Shown piece by piece: positions 43,544 to 52,189 of a DNA stretch of 64,000 nt. Positions within the stretch are counted from its first letter, which is position 1. Each line of letters starts with the position of its first letter. Below the pieces are notes generated by a model, which saw only the letters and a program-made list of their open reading frames with translations, ran no database searches and had not been told where the DNA came from. Both the position numbers and the translations under genes were made by a program. Origin of the DNA: Pseudorhizobium flavum (lineage in GTDB: Bacteria > Pseudomonadota > Alphaproteobacteria > Rhizobiales > Rhizobiaceae); the NCBI RefSeq assembly GCF_902502825.2, contig NZ_LR723670.1, positions 3,592,501-3,656,500 of the forward strand, read 5' to 3'.

Positions 43544-44461
43544 ATGACCAAGATCGCTTCGGCTGCGGCCGGGTTCGGGGTCTCATCTGCAGCCGGGCCG
43601 CTGGTCATGTTGCTGGGAATGCTGTTGTTTGCCCTGAACGATGCCATGGGGAAATGGCTCGTGTCGTCCTATGGCTTGGGGCAGGTCATCCTGATCCGTA
43701 GCGTGGCAGCCCTCATCATTCTGTCGCCGCTGTTGTGGAAGGTGGGTCTCGCGCCCATCGTGAACGCGGAGCGAAAGGGCATGCAGCTTGCCCGCGTACT
43801 CTTCTCCACGGGCGAGGTGTTCTGCTTCTACTATGCCGTCATGTACCTGCCGCTGGCCGATGTGATGACGTTCTGGCTCGCGGCTCCGATCTACGTGGCC
43901 GCACTTTCTCCATTCCTGTTGGGCGAACGCGTGGGCTGGCGGCGCTGGACAGCGATTGCGATCGGATTTGTCGGTGTCATCATTGCACTTGAGCCCTCAA
44001 GCGCCATGTTCACCTTGCCTGCGATCATCTCCATCATCGGCAGTGCAGCATTCGCCTTCATGATGATCTCCGGCCGCTTCCTGCGCGGCACACCGGATAC
44101 GACGCTGGTTCTGTTCCAGACCGGCGCCGCCGGCGTGGCTGGCCTCATCTTCGCGCCGTTTGATTGGTCGCCCATCCAGTCCCAGACCGACCTTCTGCTG
44201 CTCGGGCTGCTTGGGGTCGTGGCAATGTCCGCACACATGCTCGTCAACCGCGCGCTCAAGATGTCCGATGCCGCGACGGTTGCTCCGCTACAGTATACGC
44301 TGCTGCTCTATGCAGTGATCTTCGGGTGGATGTTCTTCGGCGATGTTCCGCGCCTGACAATGATGGCCGGCGCTGCACTGATCATTGCTTCGGGCCTGTT
44401 CATTTTCGTCCGGGAACAGATGCTGAAGAAGAAGCAGGACCGCCCGATGGAGGTGCCGTAA
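43544..44461 (+). CDS. EamA/DMT-family transporter
   Basis: This inner-membrane protein of 305 residues has about ten hydrophobic segments arranged as two EamA repeats (MLLGMLLFALNDAMGKWLVSSYG in the first, FAFMMISGRFLRGT opening the second). ATG at 43544 with GGGAGGA is preferred over the TTG four codons earlier. It is the last gene of the operon and precedes a strong terminator. It may import or export the sugar acid, which is less common than MFS or TRAP carriers in this pathway. Confidence 0.88.
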   Translation: MTKIASAAAGFGVSSAAGPLVMLLGMLLFALNDAMGKWLVSSYGLGQVILIRSVAALIILSPLLWKVGLAPIVNAERKGMQLARVLFSTGEVFCFYYAVMYLPLADVMTFWLAAPIYVAALSPFLLGERVGWRRWTAIAIGFVGVIIALEPSSAMFTLPAIISIIGSAAFAFMMISGRFLRGTPDTTLVLFQTGAAGVAGLIFAPFDWSPIQSQTDLLLLGLLGVVAMSAHMLVNRALKMSDAATVAPLQYTLLLYAVIFGWMFFGDVPRLTMMAGAALIIASGLFIFVREQMLKKKQDRPMEVP

Positions 44462-44492
44462 GGGTCGCGGTTTCGACGTGCGACCAGAACAG

Positions 44493-44515
44493 GCCGCCCT
44501 TCGGGGCGGCTTTTT
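44493..44515 (+). terminator. Rho-independent terminator of the galactonate-type operon
   Basis: GCCGCCC and GGGCGGC form a 7-base GC stem around TTCG, followed by TTTTT. Confidence 0.9.
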
Positions 44516-44572
44516 CATGCCTCTCGTTCATCTGAAGAGGTGGAAGGTGGGTCACCTGTGCGGGGTGGAAAC

Positions 44573-44605
44573 AAAAAAGAGGCCCGGGACATCGTCCCGA
44601 GCCTC
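44573..44605 (-). terminator. Rho-independent terminator of the TRAP operon
   Basis: Read on the minus strand, GAGGCTCGGGAC and GTCCCGGGCCTC form a 12-base stem (one G-U pair), followed by TTTTTT. It lies 44 bases after the dctP stop. Confidence 0.88.
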
Positions 44606-44648
44606 TCCTGATGGGCGGCTGCAAACGCAGCCACGCAAGGTAGATCCG

Positions 44649-45653
44649 TTACTTGCGGATCTCTTCCAGCTTGGCGAGGATACCGTCGACGACATCCGCA
44701 CCGATGGTTGCCTTGTGCTTCTCGTAAACGACCATCGACTTCTCGCGGATACGAGCCTGTTCTTCCTCAGAGAGGACGTTCACTTCGAGACCGGCTTCCT
44801 TGATCTTTTCCAGCGACTTCTTGTTGAGGTCCTGGATGACCTTGCGCTCTTCGTCACGGCCGACAGTTGCGCACTCGCGCAGAGCTGCCTGCTCTTCCGG
44901 AGTGTACGTATCGAAGATTGCTTTGGAGAACAGGAAGAGGAACGGCGTGTAGGCGTGGTTCGTCTCGGTCACGTACTTCTGCACTTCGTAGAACTTCGAA
45001 GTGTCGATCGTAACATAGGGGTTTTCTTGGGCGTCGATCGCATTGGTTTCCAGTGCCGAGAACACCTCACCGAATGCCATCGGCGTAGCGTTGGCGCCAA
45101 GGTTCTGGAACGTGTCGAGGAAGATGTCGTTCTGCATGACGCGAACCTTCATCCCTTCGAAGTCTTCCCACTTGGTGACGGGACGAACCGAGTTGGAGAG
45201 GTTGCGGAAACCGTTCTCCCAGTAGCCGAGATTGACGAGACCGGCTTCTTCGAGCTTCTGGCTCATCATGTCGCCGAACTCGCCGTCGAGGACCTGATAG
45301 GCCTCTTCCGGGCTTGCGAACAGGAACGGCAGGTCGAAAACGCCGAGCGCCGGAATGATGCCGACCAGCGGGGACGACGAGGTGACGACGGCTTCCTGGA
45401 CGCCCGAACGCAGGGCCTGCGTTGCCTGAAGGTCACCGCCCAGCGCGCCGCCCCAGAATGCAGTCAACTTCAGCTTGCCGCCCGACTTCTCGTCGAGGCA
45501 GGCCTGCATGGCCTTGATGCCGTTGCCGACCGGATGGTCTTCATTGATGCCGTTCGAAACGCGGATGTTGCGGTCGTTGAACTCCGCGAAGGCCGGCGCT
45601 GCAGCCGACAGGCCGAACGCAATAGCAGTCGTGGCAAGAAGCATTTTCCTCAT
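44649..45653 (-). CDS. dctP: TRAP transporter solute-binding protein DctP
   Basis: This periplasmic binding protein of 334 residues has a signal peptide (MRKMLLATTAIAFGLSAAAPAFA). DctP-family blocks are FWGGALGGDLQATQALRSGVQEAVVTSS, GYWENGFRNLSNSVRPV, and the substrate-binding Arg region KVRVMQNDIFLDTFQNLGANATPMAFGEVFSALETNAIDAQENP. AAGGAGG precedes the start. Third component downstream of dctQ and dctM. The ligand is probably a sugar acid, judged by the catabolic genes around it. Confidence 0.94.
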   Translation of the reverse strand: MRKMLLATTAIAFGLSAAAPAFAEFNDRNIRVSNGINEDHPVGNGIKAMQACLDEKSGGKLKLTAFWGGALGGDLQATQALRSGVQEAVVTSSSPLVGIIPALGVFDLPFLFASPEEAYQVLDGEFGDMMSQKLEEAGLVNLGYWENGFRNLSNSVRPVTKWEDFEGMKVRVMQNDIFLDTFQNLGANATPMAFGEVFSALETNAIDAQENPYVTIDTSKFYEVQKYVTETNHAYTPFLFLFSKAIFDTYTPEEQAALRECATVGRDEERKVIQDLNKKSLEKIKEAGLEVNVLSEEEQARIREKSMVVYEKHKATIGADVVDGILAKLEEIRK

Positions 45654-45693
45654 GATATATCCTCCCTTGGATAAGTTGTTGAGGGGTTGCGGA

Positions 45694-46971
45694 TCAGTAG
45701 AGCCATCGTGCGGGCACGAGGACGATGTCGGGGAACAGGACGAGCAGGAAAAGGACGAGAACCTGCGTGACGAGGAACGGCCATACGCCTACGGTCACCT
45801 TTCCGAGAGGGACGCGACCGACGCCGCTGACGACGTTGAGCACGACGCCGACCGGCGGCGTCAGCAGCCCGATGCAGGTGTTCATGATGAACAGCACGCC
45901 GAAATAGACCGGATCGATTCCGGCTTGCTTGATGATCGGCATTAGCACTGGCGTCAGGATAAGGATGGTCGGCGTGAGGTCGAGCGCGGTTCCGACGACG
46001 AGGACCACCAGCATGATCACGAACATCAGCAGCATCGGGCGATCGATCAGGGGCTCGATGAAGCCTGTAATTTCTGCCGGGATGTTAGCCGCAGTGATCA
46101 ACCATGACGATACAAGTGCGGCGCAGACGAGGAACATGATCACTGCAGTCGTCTTTGCGGCCTGCAGGATGACCCCCGGCAATTCGCGCGGCTTCAACTC
46201 GCGATAGATCACCATGCCGACGAAGAGCGCATAGGCCGCGGCGACCACGGCCGCTTCCGTCGGAGTGACGACGCCCATCTTGATCCCGCCAAGGATGATG
46301 ACGGGCATGCCTAGGGCCCAGAGCGCGCGCCCCGTGGCACGCAGGCGTTCCTTGGCATCAGTGCGCGGCAGCGTCTCAACCCTGTCCTTGCGGACAACGA
46401 TCAGCCAGGTGACGACCAGTGCAATCCCCATCAGCAGGCCGGGAACAATGCCGGCCATGAACAACTGCGTAATCGACACGTTGGCCGCAACGCCGAAGAC
46501 GATGAAGGCCATAGATGGCGGAATGACAGGCGCAATCACGCCGCCTGCAGCGATCAGGCCGGCCGAACGCGGCACGTTGTAGCCGGCCTTGGCCATCATA
46601 GGAATGAGGATAGCGGCGAGTGCGGCGGTATCGGCGGCAGCTGAGCCGGAAATGCTGGCCATGATAACGGCGGCCATGATGGCAACGATGCCGAGTCCCC
46701 CGCGAATGTGGCCGACGCAGGCAATCGCAAAGTCGATGATGCGCCGCGATAGACCTCCAGCGTTCATGAGTTCGCCGGCGAGAATGAAGAAGGGGATAGC
46801 GAGGAGCGTGAAAGTATCAGCGCCCGCGATCATGTTCTGGGCTATGATCTGCGTGTTGAACATGCCCATGTACCACATGAGCATGACGCCGCAGAACATC
46901 AGGGAGAAGGCGACCGGGACGCCGATCGCCATGGCGCCGAGAAGCGATACTATAAAGACACCCAGAGTCAT
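45694..46971 (-). CDS. dctM: TRAP transporter large permease DctM
   Basis: This ion-coupled permease of 425 residues has about 12 hydrophobic segments. Typical blocks are LLAIPFFILAGELMNAGGLSRRIIDFA, GSAAADTAALAAILIPMM and PPSMAFIVFGVAANVSITQLFMAGIVPG. The start directly abuts the dctQ stop, so translation is coupled. It moves the ligand handed over by DctP using a sodium or proton gradient. Confidence 0.95.
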   Translation of the reverse strand: MTLGVFIVSLLGAMAIGVPVAFSLMFCGVMLMWYMGMFNTQIIAQNMIAGADTFTLLAIPFFILAGELMNAGGLSRRIIDFAIACVGHIRGGLGIVAIMAAVIMASISGSAAADTAALAAILIPMMAKAGYNVPRSAGLIAAGGVIAPVIPPSMAFIVFGVAANVSITQLFMAGIVPGLLMGIALVVTWLIVVRKDRVETLPRTDAKERLRATGRALWALGMPVIILGGIKMGVVTPTEAAVVAAAYALFVGMVIYRELKPRELPGVILQAAKTTAVIMFLVCAALVSSWLITAANIPAEITGFIEPLIDRPMLLMFVIMLVVLVVGTALDLTPTILILTPVLMPIIKQAGIDPVYFGVLFIMNTCIGLLTPPVGVVLNVVSGVGRVPLGKVTVGVWPFLVTQVLVLFLLVLFPDIVLVPARWLY

Positions 46972-47505
46972 TTATGTGCGCTCCGACAGCTGCTCGAGTG
47001 ACATGTGCTCTCCGGCGAAGGCGGCGATTTCCTCTTCCGTGATCCTGCCGGTCAGCAGGCGGAACAGGCGCTCCAGTGCGATAATGACAACGCCGGCGCC
47101 GGTAAAGAAGCCGATGCCATAGACCCAGATCATCGGCAGCTTGGTAACGGGGGCCACCATGCTGGCATTGATCGGTGCCTGCTTCCAGGTTCCCCAGAAG
47201 AAGATAGCCGACACGGCAATGATGATGATGTTCGACAGGATCATGCAGATGATGCGACCACGGCGTCCGAACATCATCACCAGCGTCTCGACGCCCACAT
47301 GGGAATGTTCACGAAACGTAACCACGGCGCCAATGAACGTCACCCATACGAAAAAGTACCGCGACAGCTCATCGGACACGTTCAGTCCCGAGTTGAAGCC
47401 GTAGCGCAGTACGACGTTCAGGAATACCATGATGGCCATGCCGGAAAGCAGCAGGATCAGCAGGAATTCTAGAAACTTATAGAAAAGATCGATCGCCCTT
47501 TGCAT
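46972..47505 (-). CDS. dctQ: TRAP transporter small permease DctQ
   Basis: This protein of 177 residues has four membrane helices, with the family block NVSDELSRYFFVWVTFIGAVVTFREHSHVGVETLV. The start is ATG at 47505 with GGGAGGG; the longer frame to 47610 lies within the FAH-family gene. Partner of DctM. Confidence 0.93.
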   Translation of the reverse strand: MQRAIDLFYKFLEFLLILLLSGMAIMVFLNVVLRYGFNSGLNVSDELSRYFFVWVTFIGAVVTFREHSHVGVETLVMMFGRRGRIICMILSNIIIIAVSAIFFWGTWKQAPINASMVAPVTKLPMIWVYGIGFFTGAGVVIIALERLFRLLTGRITEEEIAAFAGEHMSLEQLSERT

Positions 47506-47522
47506 CGTGTCCCTCCCGTTGA

Positions 47523-48686
47523 TTACAAGAGCCCACGCTGGGCCAGGTTCTTCATCAAGGCCCCGAGGCCGAAGCTCCACTTCGGGCAGCGGTCGCTGGT
47601 TTCCACCCAATTTATAAGTCGACCGAGCCGCGGCGTCGAGATTTCCACGCGATCACCTATCTCATGGGTGAATCCGAGCCCCGCCCCGCGACGATCCTTG
47701 ACCGGCGCGAACATGGTCCCGAGGAAGAAGACGACGCCGTCCGGGTATTGATGGTTCTCGTTGAGCAACTGGCCCACGAGGTCTTCCGGCGACCGGCTGA
47801 TAGCGGCCATCGGGCTCAGTCCAGTCATCCTGAAGCCATCGCTGCCCTCAACATCAAGCGACACTTCGGCCTGCTTGACATCCTCCAGGGTGAAGCGATC
47901 GTCGAACAGGCGGATGAACGGCCCGAGTGCGCAGGAGGCGTTATTGTCCTTGGCCTTGCTGAGGAGAAGGGCAGACCGTCCCTCGAAGTCGCGCAGGTTC
48001 ACGTCGTTGCCGAGCGTTGCGCCGACGATCCTGCCGGCGGAGGTAACCGCCAGGACCACCTCCGGCTCGGGATTGTTCCAGTCCGATTTCGGGTGAATGC
48101 CAATGGTCGCGCCACAGCCGACGGAGGACATGGGCTGCGCCTTGGTGAAGATCTCCGCATCCGGTCCGATGCCGACTTCCAGGTACTGCGACCACAGGCC
48201 AAGCTCCTGGAGGAGCTTCTTGACTTCGGCAGCCTTCTTCGAGCCGGCGACGAGCCCTTTCAGGTTGTCGCCCAGCACCGGCGCCAGCCGGCCGCGGATC
48301 TCCTGTGCCCGGAGCGGATCGCCCTTGGCCTGCTCTTCGATCACGCGTTCAAGCATACTGTCGGCAAAGGTCACGCCAGCGGCCTTGACCGCCTGCAGGT
48401 CGGCCGGGGCAAGAAGATCGCCGGCAGAGCCGTCCAGGAATTGGTCGAGGGTGCCGAGCGCGTTGAGGTCTGTGGCGGCTCGAAGACGGGCCACCAGGTC
48501 TTCATGCTCGAGCAGTCCCGAGAGCGTCGGCGCCAGTGGCGAAAGTTCGAAGATGCTGCCCGACCTGTAGAGAACGGGGCAGGGGCCATTGCCAGCCTTC
48601 GACCAAACCCGGCCAACCAGCAGAGCATCATCTGCATCTTGCGGCAGGATAGACTGTGCGCGCAACATCGTCTCGGACTTCACCAA
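47523..48686 (-). CDS. Fumarylacetoacetate hydrolase-family protein, possible 2-keto-3-deoxy-pentonate dehydratase
   Basis: This protein of 387 residues has a C-terminal FAH fold. The metal-site motif is visible as NNPEPEVVLAV (Glu-x-Glu), with Asp in GNDVNLRDFEGRS. Length and architecture resemble the FAH-type dehydratases of oxidative pentose pathways (XylX/AraD1-like), which turn 2-keto-3-deoxy-pentonates into 2-oxoglutarate semialdehyde. The start is GTG with AAGGAGG upstream. It heads the TRAP operon and is matched by an IlvD/Edd dehydratase in the other arm of the regulon, fitting consecutive steps. Confidence 0.82.
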   Translation of the reverse strand: MVKSETMLRAQSILPQDADDALLVGRVWSKAGNGPCPVLYRSGSIFELSPLAPTLSGLLEHEDLVARLRAATDLNALGTLDQFLDGSAGDLLAPADLQAVKAAGVTFADSMLERVIEEQAKGDPLRAQEIRGRLAPVLGDNLKGLVAGSKKAAEVKKLLQELGLWSQYLEVGIGPDAEIFTKAQPMSSVGCGATIGIHPKSDWNNPEPEVVLAVTSAGRIVGATLGNDVNLRDFEGRSALLLSKAKDNNASCALGPFIRLFDDRFTLEDVKQAEVSLDVEGSDGFRMTGLSPMAAISRSPEDLVGQLLNENHQYPDGVVFFLGTMFAPVKDRRGAGLGFTHEIGDRVEISTPRLGRLINWVETSDRCPKWSFGLGALMKNLAQRGLL

Positions 48687-48722
48687 ATTTCCTCCTTGGC
48701 GGGAGATGCCAAATCTCCCTGA

Positions 48723-48741
48723 TTGTCAGGATGTCTGACAA
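48723..48741. promoter_or_regulatory. Operator-like palindrome before the FAH-TRAP operon
   Basis: TTGTCAG and CTGACAA form perfect 7-base arms around GATGT, 37 bases upstream of the FAH gene. The core TGTCTGACAA resembles FadR-subgroup operators and resembles the site at 51119-51129. Confidence 0.65.
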
Positions 48742-48829
48742 GCGTCGGCGTTTCTAGTATGACTTTTCCGCCCTGTCCAGTCACCAGCCCCCTTGTGGGA
48801 AAAACTCGGTAAATGTCGGTAGAGAAAGA

Positions 48830-49549
48830 TCAGCAGGTCTCCAAGGTAAGGTCCAAGCGCCCCGCAGCCTTGATCAGGTGCTGGCGCATGGCATCGCGCG
48901 CCTTGGCGGGGTCACGGCTGACAATGGCATCGCGGATCGCCACGTGCTCGGCAATGGTGACCTCAACGATCTCCTCCAGAACGGCCTTCGCACGAGCAGC
49001 CTTGATTGCGAGGCTTATTCGTTCGGCGATGAAGCCAATGAAGAGAGGAAAATATTCGTTCTGAGTTGCAGTGGCGACGACTCGATGGAAAGCCAGATCG
49101 GCGACGATCCCCTGCTCGGTCCACTTTTCGGCACCCGTCATCTGCTCGAGGGTCTCGTCGAGCCGCGCAAGATCATCCGCCGCGTGGTGGAGCGCTGCAA
49201 GTCCCGCGGCTTCGATCTCCAGCGGCATGCGCAACTGGTAAAGATTCTTGAATGCTTCGCGGTCGGTCAGGTCACCCTGCTCGATCCTCAGTGATTGCCG
49301 CTGACCAAATTCGGTGGCAAAGGCTCCGACACCCTGCCTCGTTTCGACCAGACCTTCGTTCCGTAATTGGGCGATGGCCTCTCTGACCACGGACCGGCTG
49401 ACGCCAAAGGTCTTGGCCAGCAGGTGCTCGGTCGGGAGTTTTTCACCCGGTGCTATCCGCCCCTCCAGGATCTCCCGCCCGATCTGGCCGGCAATTCGCG
49501 CTGGCAGGTGCTCGCTTCGTCTGATCTGGTTGAAATCGGCAACAGCCAC
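48830..49549 (-). CDS. GntR-family (FadR subgroup) regulator of the sugar-acid regulon
   Basis: This regulator of 239 residues has a winged helix-turn-helix (about 17-80; LPTEHLLAKTFGVSRSVVREAIAQLRNEGLVETRQGVGAF) and an FCD domain (about 100-225; LRMPLEIEAAGLAALHHA, DLAFHRVVATATQNEYF, EHVAIRDAIVSRD). The start is GTG with GGGAGGG upstream. It sits between the FAH-TRAP operon and the FAD dehydrogenase gene on the same strand, and is the natural candidate to bind the two palindromes flanking it. Confidence 0.92.
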   Translation of the reverse strand: MAVADFNQIRRSEHLPARIAGQIGREILEGRIAPGEKLPTEHLLAKTFGVSRSVVREAIAQLRNEGLVETRQGVGAFATEFGQRQSLRIEQGDLTDREAFKNLYQLRMPLEIEAAGLAALHHAADDLARLDETLEQMTGAEKWTEQGIVADLAFHRVVATATQNEYFPLFIGFIAERISLAIKAARAKAVLEEIVEVTIAEHVAIRDAIVSRDPAKARDAMRQHLIKAAGRLDLTLETC

Positions 49550-49578
49550 GTCCGCCCTCCCCTGGCATCCCCCTAATT

Positions 49579-51024
49579 CTACGAGTTCGCAGGAAAATTC
49601 AATTGGCAGCCGGGGTTCATAACCATGCCGGGGTCAATCGCCTGCTTCAGCGCCGTCAGCAAGTGGCGCCGCACCGGCGACAGGCGCGCCTCGAAATCTC
49701 CCCGCTTCAGGCGGCCTATGCCGTGCTCGGCACTGATGCTGCCCTGATATCGGTCGAGTACAGCGTTGATTGCGCCCTTGGCTACGTAGATCTGCTCCAG
49801 CCTTTGCTCCGGCTCCGCTTCCGCCGCCGGCAGGACGTTGAGGTGAACATTGCCATCGCCGACATGGCCATAGGAGACGCAGGTCGATCCCGGCACGGCT
49901 TCCGCGACCGCCCTCTCCGCCTCGGCGACGAAATCCGCCAGCTGCGACAGCTTGACGGACACATCGGTCCGAAGATGCATGCCGCGCTTCGCCTGACCTT
50001 CATTCATGCCCTCGCGAATGAGCCACAGGTTGCGGGCCTGCGTCTGCGACGCTGCAAGGGTCCCGTCGAGCACGATACCCTCCTCCATGACTGCCTCGAG
50101 AAAGCGGCCCATGAGGTCGTCGATATCGACGAGACCGGAGCCGGATATTTCCATCAAAACATAGGCGGGATAGTCGGCGGCAATCGGGATTGGCAGGTCC
50201 GGCATCGCCTCTTTCGCCAGTGTGAAGGCGAGCGGCGGCATGAACTCGAAGGCCGACATCAGGTCGCAGCAGTCGCGGCGCGCCCGGCGGAACAATTTGA
50301 TGGCGTCATCGAGCGAGGCAAGCCCGAGAAGCGCCGTCGCCACTTGGTCCGGATAGGGCGTCAGCTTTACGGAGACGGCCGTGATGATGCCGAGTGTTCC
50401 CTCGGCTCCGATAAACAACTGTTTCAGGTCGATACCGCGATTGTCCTTTCGCAGCGTCGATAACCCGTCAAAGATGCTGCCGTCCGGCAGTACCACTTCG
50501 AGCCCGAAGATCAGCTCACGCGTCATTCCGTAGCGCAGGACATTGATGCCCCCCGCATTGGTGGAGACATTCCCGCCGATCCGGCACGTGCCCTGGGCGC
50601 CGAGTGCAAGCGGAAAGAACATCCCTTTCTCCGCAATCGCGTCCTTGAGTTCGGAGAGGATGCAGCCAGCCTCGACCACGGCCGAAAAATCGTCTGCATC
50701 GATTTGCCGGATCCTGTTCATCCGCTCAAGGCTCAGCACCACCTGGTTGGCATCCGCATCCGGGACGGCGCCGAGGACAAGGCCGGTATTACCCCCCTGC
50801 GGCACGATCGACAGGCCGAGTTCACTGCACAGCTTTACTGCCTGAGCTACCTGCTCCGTCGAGCGCGGCCGCAGAACCGCCACCGCATTGCTGGTCACGT
50901 CACCGTGCCAATCACGGCAGTAGGGAAGCATGTCAGCGCTCTCGCTGAGGACGATATCGTCGCCCAGCCTGCTACGCAGCTTCACCCGCCATTCGGCCAT
51001 GGAAGCGGTGGTTTCGTGTATCAT
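49579..51024 (-). CDS. FAD-linked D-2-hydroxyacid dehydrogenase (GlcD/LldD-type FAD_binding_4)
   Basis: This flavoprotein of 481 residues has an N-terminal PCMH FAD-binding fold (VLRPRSTEQVAQAVKLCSELGLSIVPQGGNTGLV, QGTCRIGGNVSTNAGGINVLRYG, FIGAEGTLGIITAVSVKL) and a C-terminal FAD-oxidase domain (SYGHVGDGNVHLNVLP, SISAEHGIGRLKRG). Such enzymes oxidise D-lactate, glycolate, D-2-hydroxyglutarate or longer sugar acids. ATG at 51024 is preferred (GAGGC upstream); a longer frame to 51054 exists. Head-to-head with the DenD-like gene across the second palindrome. Confidence 0.9.
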   Translation of the reverse strand: MIHETTASMAEWRVKLRSRLGDDIVLSESADMLPYCRDWHGDVTSNAVAVLRPRSTEQVAQAVKLCSELGLSIVPQGGNTGLVLGAVPDADANQVVLSLERMNRIRQIDADDFSAVVEAGCILSELKDAIAEKGMFFPLALGAQGTCRIGGNVSTNAGGINVLRYGMTRELIFGLEVVLPDGSIFDGLSTLRKDNRGIDLKQLFIGAEGTLGIITAVSVKLTPYPDQVATALLGLASLDDAIKLFRRARRDCCDLMSAFEFMPPLAFTLAKEAMPDLPIPIAADYPAYVLMEISGSGLVDIDDLMGRFLEAVMEEGIVLDGTLAASQTQARNLWLIREGMNEGQAKRGMHLRTDVSVKLSQLADFVAEAERAVAEAVPGSTCVSYGHVGDGNVHLNVLPAAEAEPEQRLEQIYVAKGAINAVLDRYQGSISAEHGIGRLKRGDFEARLSPVRRHLLTALKQAIDPGMVMNPGCQLNFPANS

Positions 51025-51118
51025 CTGCCTCGTGCCCCTGCTCGCCACCGGCATCGATTACGTGGATCGGCGAGCCCGGCGGCATGGAAATAACAGTTTT
51101 CAATGCGACCATATAAAG

Positions 51119-51129
51119 TTATCAGACAA
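51119..51129. promoter_or_regulatory. Second operator-like site, between the FAD dehydrogenase and denD-like genes
   Basis: TTATCAGACAA is a near-palindrome (TTrTC-N-GACAA) that resembles the core of the site at 48731-48741. It lies in the 178-base divergent gap. Confidence 0.5.
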
Positions 51130-51202
51130 CCTTACAAGCAGGATCTTAGTCGCACCTGAGGCCCCTCAGGCAGCGACACTTCGCCAGGAGGGAAAGCACC
51201 CC

Positions 51203-52189
51203 ATGCACATTCTCATCATCGGGGCCGCCGGTATGGTTGGCCGCAAGCTCGCGCAGCGACTCGTCGCGGACGAGACGCTCGGCGGCAAGACGGTCGACAA
51301 GTTGACACTCGTCGATGTGGTGAAGCCGGAACCCCCGGCTGGCTATTCGGGCATCGTGGATGCGCGCGAAAGCGACCTTTCGGCGGCCGGGGAAGCCAAA
51401 AAACTCGTTGCCGGTCGCCCCGACGTCATCTTCCACCTCGCCGCCATCGTTTCCGGTGAAGCAGAGCTCGACTTCGATAAGGGCTATCGCATCAACCTGG
51501 ACGGCACCCGTTACCTCTTCGATGCGATCCGCCTAGCCCATAACGCGGACGGCTATAAGCCTCGCGTCGTCTTCACCTCCTCGATCGCCGTCGTCGGAGC
51601 ACCGCTGCCCTTCCCGATCCCGGACGATTTCCACCTCACCCCGCTAACGAGCTACGGCACCCAGAAGGCGATCTGCGAACTGCTGCTGTCCGATTACACC
51701 CGCCGCGGCTTCTTCGATGGCATCGGCATTCGCCTGCCGACGATCTGCATCCGGCCGGGCAAGCCGAACAAGGCGGCCTCCGGCTTCTTCTCCAATATCC
51801 TGCGCGAGCCATTGGTCGGACAGGAAGCGGTGCTTCCTGTCTCCGAAGACGTTCGCCATTGGCACACGTCGCCGCGCTCCGCGGTCGGCTTCCTGATCCA
51901 TGGCGCAACCATGGATCTCGACAAGGTCGGTCCGCGCCGCAATCTTTCCATGCCCGGCCTCAGCGCGACCGTCGGCGAGCAGATCGAAGCATTGCGCCGC
52001 GTTGCCGGCGACAAGGCAGTCGCGCTGATCCGCCGCGAGCCCGACGAGATGATCATGAAGATGGTCGCCGGCTGGGCACCTGGCTTCGAGGCGAAACGGG
52101 CGAGGGAACTGGGCTTTACCGCCGAGACCTCCTTCGACGAGATCATTCGGGTCCACATCGAGGATGAACTGGGAGGCAAGCTGCCATGA
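51203..52189 (+). CDS. NAD-dependent dehydrogenase, D-erythronate dehydrogenase (DenD)-like
   Basis: This extended SDR (epimerase type) of 328 residues has the cofactor loop GAAGMVGRKLAQRL at the N terminus, HLAAIVSGEAELDFDKGYRINLDGTRYLFDAIR, and the catalytic Tyr/Lys in TSYGTQKAICELLL. The protein resembles DenD, which oxidises D-erythronate, but other four- or five-carbon acids are possible. GGAGGGAAA precedes the ATG. Its stop overlaps the next gene at ATGA. Confidence 0.85.
   Translation: MHILIIGAAGMVGRKLAQRLVADETLGGKTVDKLTLVDVVKPEPPAGYSGIVDARESDLSAAGEAKKLVAGRPDVIFHLAAIVSGEAELDFDKGYRINLDGTRYLFDAIRLAHNADGYKPRVVFTSSIAVVGAPLPFPIPDDFHLTPLTSYGTQKAICELLLSDYTRRGFFDGIGIRLPTICIRPGKPNKAASGFFSNILREPLVGQEAVLPVSEDVRHWHTSPRSAVGFLIHGATMDLDKVGPRRNLSMPGLSATVGEQIEALRRVAGDKAVALIRREPDEMIMKMVAGWAPGFEAKRARELGFTAETSFDEIIRVHIEDELGGKLP

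Noticed and set aside
44478..45674. Plus-strand frame of 398 codons opposite dctP
   Set aside because: It covers two terminators and the complement of a clear DctP gene; composition is that of an antisense frame.
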